This document shows, piece by piece, positions 17,323 to 25,050 of a stretch of 27,503 nt of DNA; positions within the stretch are counted from its first letter, which is position 1, and every line of letters begins with the position of its first letter. The stretch is from positions 1-27,503 of IMG/VR virus record IMGVR_UViG_3300025168_015645, one strand, 5' to 3'. Under the pieces are notes generated by a model, which was not told the DNA's origin, did no database searches, and was given only the letters and a program-made list of their open reading frames with translations. The stretch comes from a virus. Position numbers and translations under genes: made by a program.

Positions 17323-18266
17323 TTGAAATCACACTCCATCATAAGTTCAACCATACATGCAGTTATATTTATCTCGTGATCAGCAACAAATGCTGCTTTG
17401 TGTTGATATTCACCAATAATAACAATGGCTCGGGGAATAGATTGTGGATTTAAATATGACGATAGTCCATCATAAATTGATCGGAAGATATCAGAAAATG
17501 AATTATCCATATTATCGACAACCCATTTACGTACGTCACTAAACCGCTTGGACTTCATATGATCCATCAAATCCTTAACTGTCACCTCTTCCAAATTGGA
17601 CAAGATTCCAACATCGATTTTACCAGAATACGAATATCTTTGCAATTCATTAAGTATTCTTCGAATATCAGGAAAGAACTTCATGATCAACTTCACGAGA
17701 ACTTCCTTGTCATAAGGAATTCCCTCTTGATTTAGAATATGTTCCACCCGATCCAGAACTTTGAATGCAAGAGTAGGCTTCTCTTCATTAGGAATCGTAA
17801 AATCTAGATTAGTAAACCTAGAGTGTATGGGTGCAATAATTCTGTTCTTGTAGTTGCAAGTTATAATAAACCTACAATTTCTAGAAAACTCCTCAATAGC
17901 ACCACGCAAAGCAGGCTGAATACTTTGTGCGTTACTATAATCAAACTCATCTAAGATGACGACTTTGCTAGCACCACTCAAAGATATAGTGCTAGCAAAG
18001 CCTCGAATCTTAGTTCTTAGTGTGTCAATATTACCATCTTCCGAACAGTTGATAATTATATTGTCTGCTTCTAGATCATTACAAATTGATCTAGCAACCG
18101 ATGTTTTTCCACAACCAGCACCCCCATAGAAGAGCATGTTGTGAGATTCTCCCGACTCCACCATTTTTTCAATTGTAGTTTTTAACTCAACCGGAAGTAT
18201 ACAATCAGATACCGTCGAAGGACGATATTTTTCCACAAAAAGTCCATGTTCAATCAATTCTATCAA
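17319..18266 (-). CDS. 44: Clamp loader large subunit gp44 (AAA+ ATPase)
   Basis: An AAA+ clamp-loader ATPase of 315 residues (T4 gp44 is 319). LFVEKYRPSTVSD opens as in all clamp loaders. Walker A GGAGCGKTS is at 48-56, Walker B VVILDEFD at 102-109, sensor 1 ITCNY near 135-139 and the arginine-finger SRF at 149-151; the C-terminal collar helices follow. DEFD replaces the usual DEAD/DEYD, a conservative change. The frame opens with TTG at 18266, which overlaps the gp45 stop (TTGA). No ATG precedes the LFVEKYRP motif, so a non-ATG start is needed. A 17-bp RNA hairpin lies within the coding sequence at 17961-18002. The next gene downstream is the sulfotransferase instead of gp62. Confidence 0.97.
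   Translation of the reverse strand: MIELIEHGLFVEKYRPSTVSDCILPVELKTTIEKMVESGESHNMLFYGGAGCGKTSVARSICNDLEADNIIINCSEDGNIDTLRTKIRGFASTISLSGASKVVILDEFDYSNAQSIQPALRGAIEEFSRNCRFIITCNYKNRIIAPIHSRFTNLDFTIPNEEKPTLAFKVLDRVEHILNQEGIPYDKEVLVKLIMKFFPDIRRILNELQRYSYSGKIDVGILSNLEEVTVKDLMDHMKSKRFSDVRKWVVDNMDNSFSDIFRSIYDGLSSYLNPQSIPRAIVIIGEYQHKAAFVADHEINITACMVELMMECDFK
17961..18002 (-). other. Strong RNA hairpin inside the gp44 coding region
   Basis: The transcript can form a perfect 12-bp stem (CUUUGCUAGCAC with GUGCUAGCAAAG, 17989-18000 and 17963-17974). It extends to 17 bp with three G-U pairs and closes with an 8-base loop (17978-17985). It lies between the Walker A and Walker B codons and codes for two ALA-SER pairs. 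No slippery heptamer typical of frameshifting sits just before it. Confidence 0.55.
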
Positions 18267-18955
18267 TCTCCATACTTACTAGTAGTTTCTAGAGCAACCC
18301 AATACGTAAGATCTAAATCTTCGTGGGTGAATTTACTAATTACAGTTTCGGTAAAATCAACAATATAATTACCCGGAACAAATCTGATAAGATTCATCTT
18401 AAAATCAAATTTGTAATTTGTTTCGATAGGATTTTCACCCAAAGAAATATAGTACTTATTGTTAGTAGAGTCTGAAGCATCATGCAACTTAGCAATAATT
18501 TCATTTCCGTCATCACTTGGACAGATTCTGAGATCCATCAATTGCAAAACAGATGATGCTTTCATAAGTTCATTGAAAATAGAATCTGTTAAGTTAATAC
18601 TTAGAGCAGAGTCTGGCATCTTAATGTCCTTTGTAGGAACAGTAAGAAGACTAGGCTCACAATAATAGTATTTAACACTACTCTTTCTACCATCATTAAT
18701 CATCACATACTTATCTTCGAATATAAATTCTGGATCACTAAACAAACTAATCACAGATAAGAACTTATTCAAATCCCAGATACCAAAATCGGGAAAAGAC
18801 TCTTCCACAACTGCTTGAGCCATCACGTTTTTCTGAGGACTCATAGTCTTAATAACATTCCCCTCTTTGATAAGAATATTTGAGTTTAGAGTCGAGAAGT
18901 TTTTAAGAATAGATTGAGTATTCTTTGTCAACTTCACATTATTTACCTTAGTCAT
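18263..18955 (-). CDS. 45: Sliding clamp gp45
   Basis: From ATG at 18955 the protein is 230 residues; T4 gp45 has 228. It begins MTKVNNVKLTKNTQSILKNF, then NILIKEGNVIKTMSPQKNVM, and follows the usual gp45 course: an early strand and helix, the first-domain strands FPDFGIWDLNKFLSVISLF, a central connection, and the second-domain segment NYKFDFKMNLIRFVPGNY. The trimeric clamp tethers the DNA polymerase and, in T4, activates late transcription together with gp55 and gp33. The frame opens earlier at a TTG (18961), but the ATG is preferred. It lies two bases after the stop of the 57-aa gene and its stop overlaps the TTG start of gp44. Confidence 0.94.
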   Translation of the reverse strand: MTKVNNVKLTKNTQSILKNFSTLNSNILIKEGNVIKTMSPQKNVMAQAVVEESFPDFGIWDLNKFLSVISLFSDPEFIFEDKYVMINDGRKSSVKYYYCEPSLLTVPTKDIKMPDSALSINLTDSIFNELMKASSVLQLMDLRICPSDDGNEIIAKLHDASDSTNNKYYISLGENPIETNYKFDFKMNLIRFVPGNYIVDFTETVISKFTHEDLDLTYWVALETTSKYGD

Positions 18956-18957
18956 TG

Positions 18958-19131
18958 TCAATTTCCTTCCTCCACTTCATCAATATAATCATAGTAATCT
19001 ACATTTCCTTTTGCAAGATCTTTTAGCATAGTTTTATTCTTTTTTCTCTTTTTGTTTTTCACAGATTTATCTTTAGGAATATCTTCTTCGTAGGGCTTCT
19101 TTCCCCTAAAATTATTTTTCTTTTTCTTCAT
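18958..19131 (-). CDS. Lysine-rich 57-aa protein
   Basis: An ATG directly follows the RNase H stop codon (TAAATG) and opens a frame of 57 residues ending TGA two bases before gp45. The first 33 residues are very basic (MKKKKNNFRGKK, then DKSVKNKKRKKNK) and the last 20 acidic and aromatic (NVDYYDYIDEVEEGN). Small basic-then-acidic proteins are common at this spot, next to gp45, in T4-like phages (T4 has 45.2 and rpbA upstream of 45), but I cannot claim homology. The end of the frame carries GAGGAAGGA (18963-18971), a strong ribosome-binding site for gp45. That gives the frame a second role, and also means part of the conservation may reflect the site and not the protein. Confidence 0.6.
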   Translation of the reverse strand: MKKKKNNFRGKKPYEEDIPKDKSVKNKKRKKNKTMLKDLAKGNVDYYDYIDEVEEGN

Positions 19132-19977
19132 TTAAAAATCTTCTATATGCTCCGTTAAATTCTTTAATTTATTCTTAATCATATAATCTAAAATTTTACT
19201 TCGGTTACCCGAAGATTCAGAAGAAAAGGTTGAAAGTATTTCTTCTTTCTTGTCATCGGGAATCTGATTTAAGTCAATCATTTGCTTATTTCTATTCCAA
19301 TTTTTTGTGTGTTCTTCTTGAACAGCACCAGTTTTCTCTAGACTGTCATACATACTTTCTTTAATTTTCTGTGTCAGTCTTTTTTGTCTCTTGTCTGTAA
19401 CGAAAACATCATTATCTGATAGGATATTTGGAATACCATCAGAAGAATCTCCCGTAAGAATATGCTCCGTAAGAAAATTACTTGGATTTTCACATTCCAA
19501 GAATGTCTTCTTGAGAGGGCTAAATTGTTTGATTCCCGGATAGATTTGTAACTGTTGAAAATCTTTATCATTAGAAATGATTACAATTTTTTCAACCGGA
19601 TGAAATTCCTTGCATAAGATTGCAATGACATCATCGGCTTCAGTTCTGTCTACCTGAATGTTTCTGTAGGGAAATACCTCTCGGATTTCTTTTCTGATCA
19701 TAGACAAGCAATCAAAAATTTCATTCCAATTAATCTTGTCTGATGCCTGCTTTGCTTTTCTATTGGCTTTATATTCCTTGAAGAAATCTTTCCTCCAGCA
19801 ATTTGAGGAATCATGACATATTACTAATTCACCGTATTCTTTCTCGAACTGTGTCTTATACATTCTGTATGTGTTTAAAACGATGTGTCGAAGAATAGAT
19901 TCGTTTATGACGGAATCCTTACCGATTGATTGAAATATGCTAGCCAAGATGATTTGATTGTTATCTAATAGTATCAA
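19132..19977 (-). CDS. rnh: RNase H (T4-type 5'-3' FEN-like nuclease)
   Basis: About 281 residues from TTG at 19977, reading MILLDNNQIILASIF, the usual opening of this family in marine T4-like phages. Acidic metal ligands follow in order: the first Asp in LLDNN, CHDSSNCWRKDFFKEYKANR, EADDVIAILCKEF, ISNDKDFQQLQ, and TGDSSDGIPN. The pattern matches T4 RNase H (305 aa), which removes RNA primers and acts as a 5' nuclease during lagging-strand synthesis. The frame opens 12 bases earlier at another TTG. I chose the second because it overlaps the previous stop as TTGA, like gp44, and starts exactly at the first strand. The 57-aa gene begins immediately after its stop. Confidence 0.94.
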   Translation of the reverse strand: MILLDNNQIILASIFQSIGKDSVINESILRHIVLNTYRMYKTQFEKEYGELVICHDSSNCWRKDFFKEYKANRKAKQASDKINWNEIFDCLSMIRKEIREVFPYRNIQVDRTEADDVIAILCKEFHPVEKIVIISNDKDFQQLQIYPGIKQFSPLKKTFLECENPSNFLTEHILTGDSSDGIPNILSDNDVFVTDKRQKRLTQKIKESMYDSLEKTGAVQEEHTKNWNRNKQMIDLNQIPDDKKEEILSTFSSESSGNRSKILDYMIKNKLKNLTEHIEDF

Positions 19978-20282
19978 AGTTCTACCCAATTATAGTAACC
20001 ATTTGTTTGTACAACCATAGTATACAGTGTTCCCGTGGTTTTGTCAAACCACTTATCACCTTCTTTTGTGAATTTGGGCTTTTCTGTTTGATTGAAGAAA
20101 GTAACTCCAGGTCCAATTAAATACCAGCCACTTTCATCTGAGTAAGGATGACCTAGAGGCGTTTCATATGCCAAATATGTTTTTTTATTAAACGTCACGA
20201 TATCCCCAACAGAGTATGTAACCGGTTCGCCATTTGAATCAAATGGCAGGTATTGCCCTCTGACGTTTAGAGACTTTATCAT
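19974..20282 (-). CDS. Small protein with carbohydrate-binding-like and fibre-end-like domains, 102 aa
   Basis: Residues about 21-56 (VTYSVGDIVTFNKKTYLAYE, then HPYSDESGWYLI) resemble CBM5/12-type carbohydrate-binding modules: Y-x-x-GDxV, a Y-x-A strand and a closing Trp. Residues about 66-102 (KFTKEGDKWFDKTTGTLYTM then YNWVEL) match the small end domain of the collagen-like protein here, which reads [13 protein letters not shown] and WIEF. Both features are typical of fibre or appendage proteins, yet the gene sits between replication genes, with 4-base overlaps on both sides. Function is unknown. A short inverted repeat (20229-20247) falls early in the gene. Confidence 0.75.
   Translation of the reverse strand: MIKSLNVRGQYLPFDSNGEPVTYSVGDIVTFNKKTYLAYETPLGHPYSDESGWYLIGPGVTFFNQTEKPKFTKEGDKWFDKTTGTLYTMVVQTNGYYNWVEL
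20229..20247 (-). repeat. Short perfect inverted repeat in coding sequence
   Basis: GCCATTTG and CAAATGGC form a perfect 8-bp stem with a 3-base loop, about 35 bases into the 102-aa gene. It could fold in the transcript near the translation start. No U-run follows, so it is not a terminator. Chance is a fair explanation. Confidence 0.35.
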
Positions 20283-20971
20283 TTACCAACTCTTAGAATA
20301 ATAGTTTGATCATTAGTTCTACCCATAGGAGGAAGTTCCTTGCAGTTTATTTTTAGTATTGCATTCTTGCAAGAAAGAGAAGGTCCGGTCAAGATTTGAT
20401 TTAAAACTGTCGTGTTATTTCGAAGAGACTTCATGAAAGAAGTATCATCAAAGTTTTTAATTGTTGTTCCTTTGACTGTCATTCCATCTTTACTTTCCAA
20501 GTAAACAATTTTATTCGTCTTTGGATGATATAGAACACAATGCTTACACCCAATTATATTTATTGGATTCACCGACTCAATTTTTAACTTTGTATTCTCA
20601 GAAGAAAACTTAAGATTCTTCACCAATTTTGCAGGATCGATAGTTTTTTTCCTGCGAGTAATTTTACTGGTTTCTTCTAATACATCTACCAGCATAGTAA
20701 GATATTCGTCTATCTTCTTCAACTTAGTAATTGTCAAGAAAGACCAACCTTCTGCACATTGAGGATCTGTTCCTTCAATCGCACACCTAATCTCTTCTCT
20801 ATTTTTAGAAAAAATTTCTAACAGTTCTTTCTTGGTTTTTTTTGGCGTTTTATAAGAATTTATGATAGCCGTAAATCTAGGTTTTCTACTAGATTGATTG
20901 TTCTGGACTTTCATCAAATACTCATCAAACATACATTCTAAACGATATCCTAGTTCTTCTTCAATGTTCAT
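20279..20971 (-). CDS. Conserved phage protein of unknown function, 230 aa
   Basis: Starts at ATG 20971 (MNIEEELGYRLECMFDEYLM), overlapping the methyltransferase stop (ATGA); the frame opens earlier at a TTG. The N-terminal 100 residues are helical and charged. A basic linker (RRKKTIDPAKLVKNLKF, about 107-123) leads to a beta-rich C-terminal part with NIIGCKHCVLYHPKTNKIVY then GMTVKGTTIKNFDDTSFMKS. I recall a family in marine T4-like phages with the same layout (a KKxxxPxKLVKxLK linker, then PxxIIG and VKGTTIxNFD), always without an assigned function. Its place among recombination and replication genes suggests DNA metabolism, but no catalytic motif is visible. Confidence 0.8.
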   Translation of the reverse strand: MNIEEELGYRLECMFDEYLMKVQNNQSSRKPRFTAIINSYKTPKKTKKELLEIFSKNREEIRCAIEGTDPQCAEGWSFLTITKLKKIDEYLTMLVDVLEETSKITRRKKTIDPAKLVKNLKFSSENTKLKIESVNPINIIGCKHCVLYHPKTNKIVYLESKDGMTVKGTTIKNFDDTSFMKSLRNNTTVLNQILTGPSLSCKNAILKINCKELPPMGRTNDQTIILRVGK

Positions 20972-22554
20972 TTTGGTTTCCAAAAAACATAAACTGGTTC
21001 ATATTTCAGATACTTACCATTTACTTTACAATAGTTTTTACATAGGGGCTTTCCATCTTCCCCCACTCTATTCTGTCCGGGCATTCCTTCTAATGCCATT
21101 TTCAATTTATATTTATACTCAAGACCCATCTCTTCTAGAATTTTTTGTGAATCTTCCTCTAGGGGTAGATATTCACCCTTCACCAGAATATCTGCTATGT
21201 TCCATAAAAGATATCGTCCGGACTTCAACCACTCCGCACAGGTCTCCAGCGTGGGACGCAGGAACCCGTCTCTCCACGATTCATAGGTAGAACCATACTT
21301 CTTGTATGACTGGTTCCCATCTTCGCTGTACGCTTCTCTGTTGAAGTATGGTGGGGAGGTGAAGATCAAATCTACCTTTCCTCTATGCCTCTGAAAGTCG
21401 GGATCATTGCGAATCTCTTCTGATCCTAGTTGATATACTTCGTATTCATTTGTGTCGGAGAAGAAAGAATTGGATCTAGTGGTTTTTTTGTTGTAAAAAT
21501 CAGCGACCATAGAGTACTTAGAAGTCCCATCATCGAAGAAATTATCAGGATTGGGATCAGTGCCAACGTAAAGAATATGGCTAGTGTCGCGGACAGACAT
21601 AGCGCCAAGGATACGACCACCCCAGCCAGAACTCGGATCATAGATTCGCAAATCTGTTTTGTCGGAAATGTGTTGAGTAAATCTTTCATACAAGTATTTA
21701 GCCGTCATAGGAGGAAAATTAACTGCTGGTTGAATATATCCAATTCTAAAAGCCTTGAAGCAAGCAGGGAACAGTTTCTTTCCCTTTGTGTAGAGGCGAA
21801 TAGAATACACACGATCATCGGGCATATTCTCAATATCGAACGTAGAATGATGACGATACTGTAACCACCCGCAATCCTTGAATTTCTGAACTTGATCATT
21901 TGTCAGTTGTAGAATTTCTGATTGTTCCAGTTGAAAGTAACCAGAATTAAGTCCGTCACGAAGTTTCACCTGCTCCAATATAAAGTCATGATCCCCGAAT
22001 AAAGATGGCTGTTCGAAAAACACACGAATCCATTCTTCACCAGAGTCCACAGATACGACTGAATACTTTTTACTGTTCTTGATAGCAGATAGTGCGTAGT
22101 TGTAAAAAGAATCCCGTCTGAAGTGTCTGAGGGAACCCTTGTACACCTGATCAAGTCTATCAGGATCTGCAACCAAATCGTAGATCGAATACCCATTATC
22201 TTTATCGGTATAATTGATTCGAGTTCTAAACATATTCTCGAAAAATTGATCGACCTCGGAACCACCACGAGACTTGTTGATGATCACATCTTTTGGTGTC
22301 TCACTCAGTTCGTCATCATATTCAAATTCATGGACCGGATAAGTTTCAAGTTTATTCCAGTTTTCAATAATCTTGGACTCTGGTTTACCAGTCCGAGGAG
22401 GACAGCCATAAGTATCCCAAGAATCTTTCAGTACTTCTCTCATTTTACCAACCCATACCCTAAAATCATCAGGTGTCATTTCAAGCAAGTCTTCAAAACA
22501 TACATTTGCTTCATGGTTGATCACATATTCATTTGTTGGGTATGGTATCTTCAT
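20968..22554 (-). CDS. DNA methyltransferase (N4-cytosine/N6-adenine type), 528 aa
   Basis: The C-terminal half carries methyltransferase motif I, IYDPSSGWGGRILGAM (304-319), then the acidic VGTDPNPDN, and catalytic motif IV TSPPYFNREAY (399-409). TSPPY is typical of exocyclic amino methyltransferases acting on cytosine N4 or adenine N6. The motif I before IV order and the W-GGR variant match a group of phage DNA methyltransferases. Residues 1-290 are a long N-terminal region of unknown role, possibly target recognition. The start at ATG 22554 overlaps the PLP-enzyme stop (ATGA); an upstream in-frame start at 22611 would add 19 residues read from within that gene. Base composition is richer in GC than the flanking core genes (33 of 60 bases at 21241-21300). 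No restriction enzyme gene is adjacent. Confidence 0.88.
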   Translation of the reverse strand: MKIPYPTNEYVINHEANVCFEDLLEMTPDDFRVWVGKMREVLKDSWDTYGCPPRTGKPESKIIENWNKLETYPVHEFEYDDELSETPKDVIINKSRGGSEVDQFFENMFRTRINYTDKDNGYSIYDLVADPDRLDQVYKGSLRHFRRDSFYNYALSAIKNSKKYSVVSVDSGEEWIRVFFEQPSLFGDHDFILEQVKLRDGLNSGYFQLEQSEILQLTNDQVQKFKDCGWLQYRHHSTFDIENMPDDRVYSIRLYTKGKKLFPACFKAFRIGYIQPAVNFPPMTAKYLYERFTQHISDKTDLRIYDPSSGWGGRILGAMSVRDTSHILYVGTDPNPDNFFDDGTSKYSMVADFYNKKTTRSNSFFSDTNEYEVYQLGSEEIRNDPDFQRHRGKVDLIFTSPPYFNREAYSEDGNQSYKKYGSTYESWRDGFLRPTLETCAEWLKSGRYLLWNIADILVKGEYLPLEEDSQKILEEMGLEYKYKLKMALEGMPGQNRVGEDGKPLCKNYCKVNGKYLKYEPVYVFWKPK

Positions 22555-23321
22555 GATCCTACATTCCAAAAAAGTGCGCCAGGTGACGCATGATCTTTGA
22601 TAAACTCCCACGCTTTCGCATCGTAGGTTGGGGCTGACGGAAATGGGGGCAAGACTTTGGTTGCTTTGTTGAAGGCATACTTTGATTTGTACAACTTCGC
22701 CTTTCCGTATTCGCCGCTATGTCCCACACGCACACAGTGAAACTCGGCGTTGGGCCAAGCGAGTTGTAATCCTCTGGTAAGAGTTCCTGAAGAACCAACC
22801 GTCCAAACCTCAGTGGGTGTAACATCCATAGATTGTGCAACACGAATGACTGACGCGAGGACCGTGGGGTGATCAAAACCAATAGGTAACAGTCTGCGAG
22901 ATGTAGGGCTATCTGATACATAATCTCTTGCTCGTTTTTCTGTTACACTAAGCATTCCGTTTGGAACCCAGTGCATTATACCACCTGCTGCTATTGCTTG
23001 CAACTGATAATTATGTCGTTTTTCAACAGCACGATCTGCCATGAAGATCACTGCCTTCTTGTCGTACCTGCCACAGAGATGTGCAAGTGAGATCTGAGCA
23101 TAACCAGTGGCAGGTGAACTGCCATACACCCACTCCTCGATCTCAGGCTGCGACTGTATCAGATAGTCGGCGAATCGCATCTTCGATCCACCACCTATAA
23201 GATCGTCACGGACGACGAGGATCCCCTCATGCTCCTCTACAACGGGAGGAGGGAGAGAGTCCGTCCAATCACCAATCATATCTAAGTAATCTTCTGCTGT
23301 TAATTGAAAAAGATCAGACAT
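22551..23321 (-). CDS. PLP-dependent fold type II enzyme (ACC deaminase / cysteine desulfhydrase-like), 256 aa
   Basis: ILVVRDDLIGGGSKMRFADY (34-53) is the opening motif of the ACC-deaminase/D-cysteine-desulfhydrase group, with Lys47 as the PLP Schiff-base residue. SSPATGYAQISLAHLCG (68-84) is the substrate/cofactor loop and VGSSGTLTRGL (175-185) the phosphate-binding loop. At 256 residues it is shorter than cellular homologues (about 330) and probably lacks the last part. The reaction is unknown: these enzymes break small amino acids such as cysteine, ACC or serine. Composition is markedly GC-rich for this window (32 of 60 bases at 23161-23220), so it was probably acquired together with the methyltransferase, to which it is coupled by a 4-base overlap. 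ATG at 23321 has no clear ribosome-binding site. Confidence 0.83.
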   Translation of the reverse strand: MSDLFQLTAEDYLDMIGDWTDSLPPPVVEEHEGILVVRDDLIGGGSKMRFADYLIQSQPEIEEWVYGSSPATGYAQISLAHLCGRYDKKAVIFMADRAVEKRHNYQLQAIAAGGIMHWVPNGMLSVTEKRARDYVSDSPTSRRLLPIGFDHPTVLASVIRVAQSMDVTPTEVWTVGSSGTLTRGLQLAWPNAEFHCVRVGHSGEYGKAKLYKSKYAFNKATKVLPPFPSAPTYDAKAWEFIKDHASPGALFWNVGS

Positions 23322-23334
23322 TATTTATATACTT

Positions 23335-25050
23335 CTATTCTATCCGACTGAAACTGTTCTTCTTTTTTACTATGACAGTCTTGTCAAATTTATCAGCCAT
23401 TTGGTCTAGTTTATGGGATATAACAAACACATTACTATTCTTCTTGAGATGATTCAAGTTTTTCATTAGTTCATCAGTACCAACAGAATCTAAACTAGAA
23501 TCGAATATCTCATCCAAAATCAAGATATTACAGTGAGCACTATTTTTTGCTTTAGCAACTTCTCTCCAGGCAAAAAGTAATGCTAAATCTATTCTCAACT
23601 TCTCACCTTCACTGAAACTCATATAACTAAACTTATCCCTAAATCTACTCTTAATAATCTCATTAAATTCTTCGTCCAATTCAAACTTGGTAAAGAAGTT
23701 CATGTTAGTTAAAAATGTGTTTATGACTTTATTAATTAGAGGAAGATAAGATTTTACGATCTTAGACTTAATTCCGGAATCCTTTAATAAGGATATACAC
23801 ACATCATAAACATCCCGTGTAGTCTGTAACTCATTGATTCTACTTTGATGTTCTTGTTTTTGGACGTTCAACACCTTCAAAGAATCCTCTTCTCCAAAAA
23901 CTTCCTCTGTTACAGTTTTTGCAGAAAGTAGATCAGTCTTTAGTCTTTCTATCTTTTCCTGATGACTTTTGATTAGAATTTTTTTACTGTCTATAGACTT
24001 CTCAACAGAATTGTTTTCAAATTTAGAAGATGACAGTGACTTTAAATCATTCTCCATATTCTCTATGTTAGAATTTATTTCGATAAGAGCATCTTCTAAT
24101 TCAGAAACCTTTTGTGTATTTTCTTCTATTTGTATTAGCCTAAAAGATTCTTCAATACTCTGCTTGCATGTTGGACAAGAAGAATTTTCTTCATAGAAAT
24201 CAACTTTCTCCTGACAAGAAAAAGTCTTATTAGTCATTTGACCTTTTATTGTTGAATATTTTGATTTCTTGGATCGTAGAGTTTCTTCTTTATCTTCCAG
24301 TAAAGAAACATCAATAACAGAATCAACCAGTTTTGATACATCAGAAGTCAACTCATGTATATGGTTCGTATACTCTTTCACTTCCGAGTTGATTTTAGTT
24401 TCGGATACTTCTTTCTGCTCATACAACTTAGAGATGTATTTTTCTTGCATTTTAATTTTTTCTTCAACAACAGTAATTTTCTTCTGAATATCATTGATAT
24501 TTTCCTTGATAAATGAATGCTTTGCCTTTGCATTCTGATGCATCACAGAAAAAATATTTATACTCAAAATATTTTCAATAACCACTCTTCTATCAGAAGG
24601 TGTCAATTGCATGAAGGGAACAAAAGATGATCTACCAAGAATTACAACTTGGGTGAATGTTTTGTAATTCATCTTAAGTATTTGTTCTTCAAGTAAAGAC
24701 TGATAGTCTCTACTCTTTGCATTTTGATCTATCAGTTCTCCGTTTCGGTAGATCTCAAAAAACTTAGGATTAAGACCTCTTTTTATTTGATATTCCACCT
24801 TTCCGATGGTGAAGTATACCTCAACCATACTATCCTTTTTATTGATAGAATTGCATAGTTGAGATAGATTCACCTTTCGGAATGGCTTACCAAACAAAGC
24901 GAAAGTTATAGCATCAAGAAATGCAAACGACTTCCCGTGTCCATTCAATCCCGAGACCAAAACCAATTCGTTTTTAGTGAATTTTATTTCGGTAACAGAA
25001 TTGCCAAAAGAACCGAAGTTCTTGAATCGCAATCTGGTGAAATTAATCAC
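23335..25050 (-). CDS. 46: Recombination endonuclease subunit gp46 (Rad50/SbcC-like ATPase)
   Basis: An SMC-type ATPase of 571 residues (T4 gp46 is 560). Walker A GLNGHGKS lies at 34-41. A long coiled coil, rich in Lys, Glu and Ile, runs about 170-425, broken by the zinc-hook CPTC at 292-295. The ABC signature FSEGEKLRI is at 479-487, Walker B ILILDEIFDSSLD at 509-521 and a final switch His in VISHKL near 544-548. With gp47 it forms the nuclease that resects DNA ends for recombination-dependent replication and host DNA breakdown. The start is GTG at 25050, overlapping the SET-protein stop (GTGA). In T4 genes 47 and 46 are separated by a tiny ORF; here the SET-like gene fills the gap. Confidence 0.97.
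   Translation of the reverse strand: MINFTRLRFKNFGSFGNSVTEIKFTKNELVLVSGLNGHGKSFAFLDAITFALFGKPFRKVNLSQLCNSINKKDSMVEVYFTIGKVEYQIKRGLNPKFFEIYRNGELIDQNAKSRDYQSLLEEQILKMNYKTFTQVVILGRSSFVPFMQLTPSDRRVVIENILSINIFSVMHQNAKAKHSFIKENINDIQKKITVVEEKIKMQEKYISKLYEQKEVSETKINSEVKEYTNHIHELTSDVSKLVDSVIDVSLLEDKEETLRSKKSKYSTIKGQMTNKTFSCQEKVDFYEENSSCPTCKQSIEESFRLIQIEENTQKVSELEDALIEINSNIENMENDLKSLSSSKFENNSVEKSIDSKKILIKSHQEKIERLKTDLLSAKTVTEEVFGEEDSLKVLNVQKQEHQSRINELQTTRDVYDVCISLLKDSGIKSKIVKSYLPLINKVINTFLTNMNFFTKFELDEEFNEIIKSRFRDKFSYMSFSEGEKLRIDLALLFAWREVAKAKNSAHCNILILDEIFDSSLDSVGTDELMKNLNHLKKNSNVFVISHKLDQMADKFDKTVIVKKKNSFSRIE

Noticed and set aside
17961-18002. Programmed frameshift at the gp44 hairpin, as in bacterial dnaX
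   Set aside because: No X-XXY-YYZ slippery heptamer precedes the stem and the reading frame is complete without a shift.
21110-21117. TATAAATA inside the methyltransferase gene
   Set aside because: Internal to coding sequence with no gene start close by; chance is enough to explain it.
22559-22921. Minus-strand open frame of 120 codons inside the PLP enzyme gene
   Set aside because: It is in another frame of a gene with clear PLP motifs, and its protein text shows no domain.
20968-23321. Restriction-modification system
   Set aside because: A DNA methyltransferase is present but its partner gene is a PLP enzyme and no nuclease with restriction features is adjacent; gp46/47 are recombination proteins.
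24555-24562. TATAAATA inside gp46
   Set aside because: Far inside a core early gene with no downstream start near it.
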